Assembly (NCBI GenBank): GCA_964474455.1 | Contig: CAYYSU010000008.1 | Span: 1-64,000 of the forward strand | Direction of reading: 5' to 3' | DNA length: 64,000 nt | Origin: BM520 sp964474455 | GTDB taxonomy: Bacteria; Bacteroidota; Bacteroidia; Bacteroidales; BM520 | Part shown: positions 63,671-64,000 of the stretch, one piece after another | Layout: every line of letters begins with the position of its first letter | How positions within the stretch are numbered: the stretch's first letter is position 1 | Notes under the pieces: generated by a model | Databases searched by the model: none | What the model saw: only the letters and a program-made list of their open reading frames with translations | Told to the model about the DNA's origin: nothing | Program-made: the position numbers and the translations under genes

Positions 63671-63678
63671 TATTTTTG
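63671..63678 (+). promoter_or_regulatory. -7 element of the DUF4468-like gene
   Basis: TATTTTTG followed by CAC, directly after the groEL terminator and 15 bp before the ATG at 63694. Confidence 0.45.
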
Positions 63679-63693
63679 CACAAAATAATCCTT

Positions 63694-64000
63694 ATGAAAA
63701 AGTCATTAGTAATATTTTTAGCCCTAATAGCATTCACCACAACATCTATGGCTCAAATGCCAGTAAATGAAAAAACCTGCAAATTTCAGTATAAAGAAGT
63801 TGTACAGGAAGAAGGATCGCAGCAGGAGTTTTTCACCCGCGCAGTATCATGGGTTAACAATAACTATAAAAATGCCGCTTCTGTAACCAGCGTAAGAGAT
63901 CCACATACAGGCGTTATTGAAGGAAACCACAGAATTCAACTTAGATATAATAATATTGACGGTAATGTAATAACTGGTGAGATGATTCTCTATAAGTTCA
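63694..64000 (+). CDS. secreted DUF4468-like protein, truncated by the window end
   Basis: The first 102 codons of an open frame: signal peptide of about 20 residues (ending TSMAQ), then KTCKFQYKEVVQEEG, QEFFTRAVSWVNNNYKNA and IQLRYNNIDGNVITGEM. This layout resembles the DUF4468 (TBP-like fold) domain of secreted Bacteroidota proteins, whose function is unknown. Begins after the groEL terminator with its own -7 element. Confidence 0.7.
   Translation, partial: MKKSLVIFLALIAFTTTSMAQMPVNEKTCKFQYKEVVQEEGSQQEFFTRAVSWVNNNYKNAASVTSVRDPHTGVIEGNHRIQLRYNNIDGNVITGEMILYKF

Noticed and set aside
1..64000. CRISPR arrays, complete insertion sequences, prophage or rRNA operons
   Set aside because: No spaced direct repeats, no intact transposase with both ends, no phage structural genes and no rRNA sequence were seen.

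Overview
The window is a piece of a chromosome from a member of the phylum Bacteroidota, most likely class Bacteroidia. Four kinds of evidence support this. There is a type IX secretion/gliding operon (porP-gldK-gldL-gldM-gldN) with a distant porW/sprE-like gene and a secreted protein carrying a T9SS sorting domain. There is a MurF-alanine racemase fusion, common in this phylum. Promoters are of the Bacteroidota type (TTG, 18-19 bp, TAnnTTTG). Ribosome binding sites are almost absent. The species cannot be named from the sequence. A cytochrome c nitrite reductase (NrfAH) indicates respiratory nitrite ammonification under low oxygen.

Layout. 1-530: the end of what looks like an integrated element (a small excisionase-like HTH gene and a tandem 12-mer) abutting a tRNA-Ile2(CAU). 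700-5630: tRNA-Arg(CCG) and a 1589-residue tandem UvrA-like protein. 6.0-10.7 kb: class II aldolase, nrfHA, a nitroreductase and a Spy-like periplasmic protein. 10.8-18.9 kb: tRNA-Arg(CCU), a Tet(M)-like ribosomal GTPase, metG, an S66 peptidase with an added membrane anchor, an IS200-like transposase homologue without its tyrosine, yraN, an RluB-type pseudouridine synthase and a membrane protein. 19.0-22.0 kb: a large T9SS substrate followed by a small secreted/anchored protein. 22.0-32.0 kb (minus strand): envelope and housekeeping genes: an outer-membrane protein, kdtA, leucyl aminopeptidase, pdxA, murF-alr, hflX and lnt. 32.2-37.0 kb (plus strand): nucleotide-sugar genes (three enzymes of UDP-diacetamido-glucuronate synthesis, galE, rfbB). 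37.1-43.0 kb (minus strand): fabD, a BAX-inhibitor-like protein, folE, queD, bactofilin and porW. 43.2-46.7 kb: M23 peptidase, dxr and rseP. 46.7-53.9 kb: a YitT-family protein and the porP-gldKLMN operon. 54.0-61.5 kb: recG, pheT, a sigma-54 activator, lptE, a TPR protein and secG. 61.6 kb to the end: groES, groEL and a truncated DUF4468-like gene.

Most of the region is core genome with envelope biogenesis as the common thread: LPS (kdtA, lptE, sugar nucleotides), lipoproteins (lnt), peptidoglycan (murF-alr, M23), Sec export (secG) and the T9SS. No CRISPR array, rRNA, prophage or complete insertion sequence was seen. The main oddities are the tandem UvrA with a degenerate second ATPase module, a perfect 28-bp palindrome between the sigma-54 activator and lptE, the tyrosine-less IS200-like gene preceded by a branched palindromic structure, and a perfect Shine-Dalgarno before gldN in a genome that otherwise hardly uses them.
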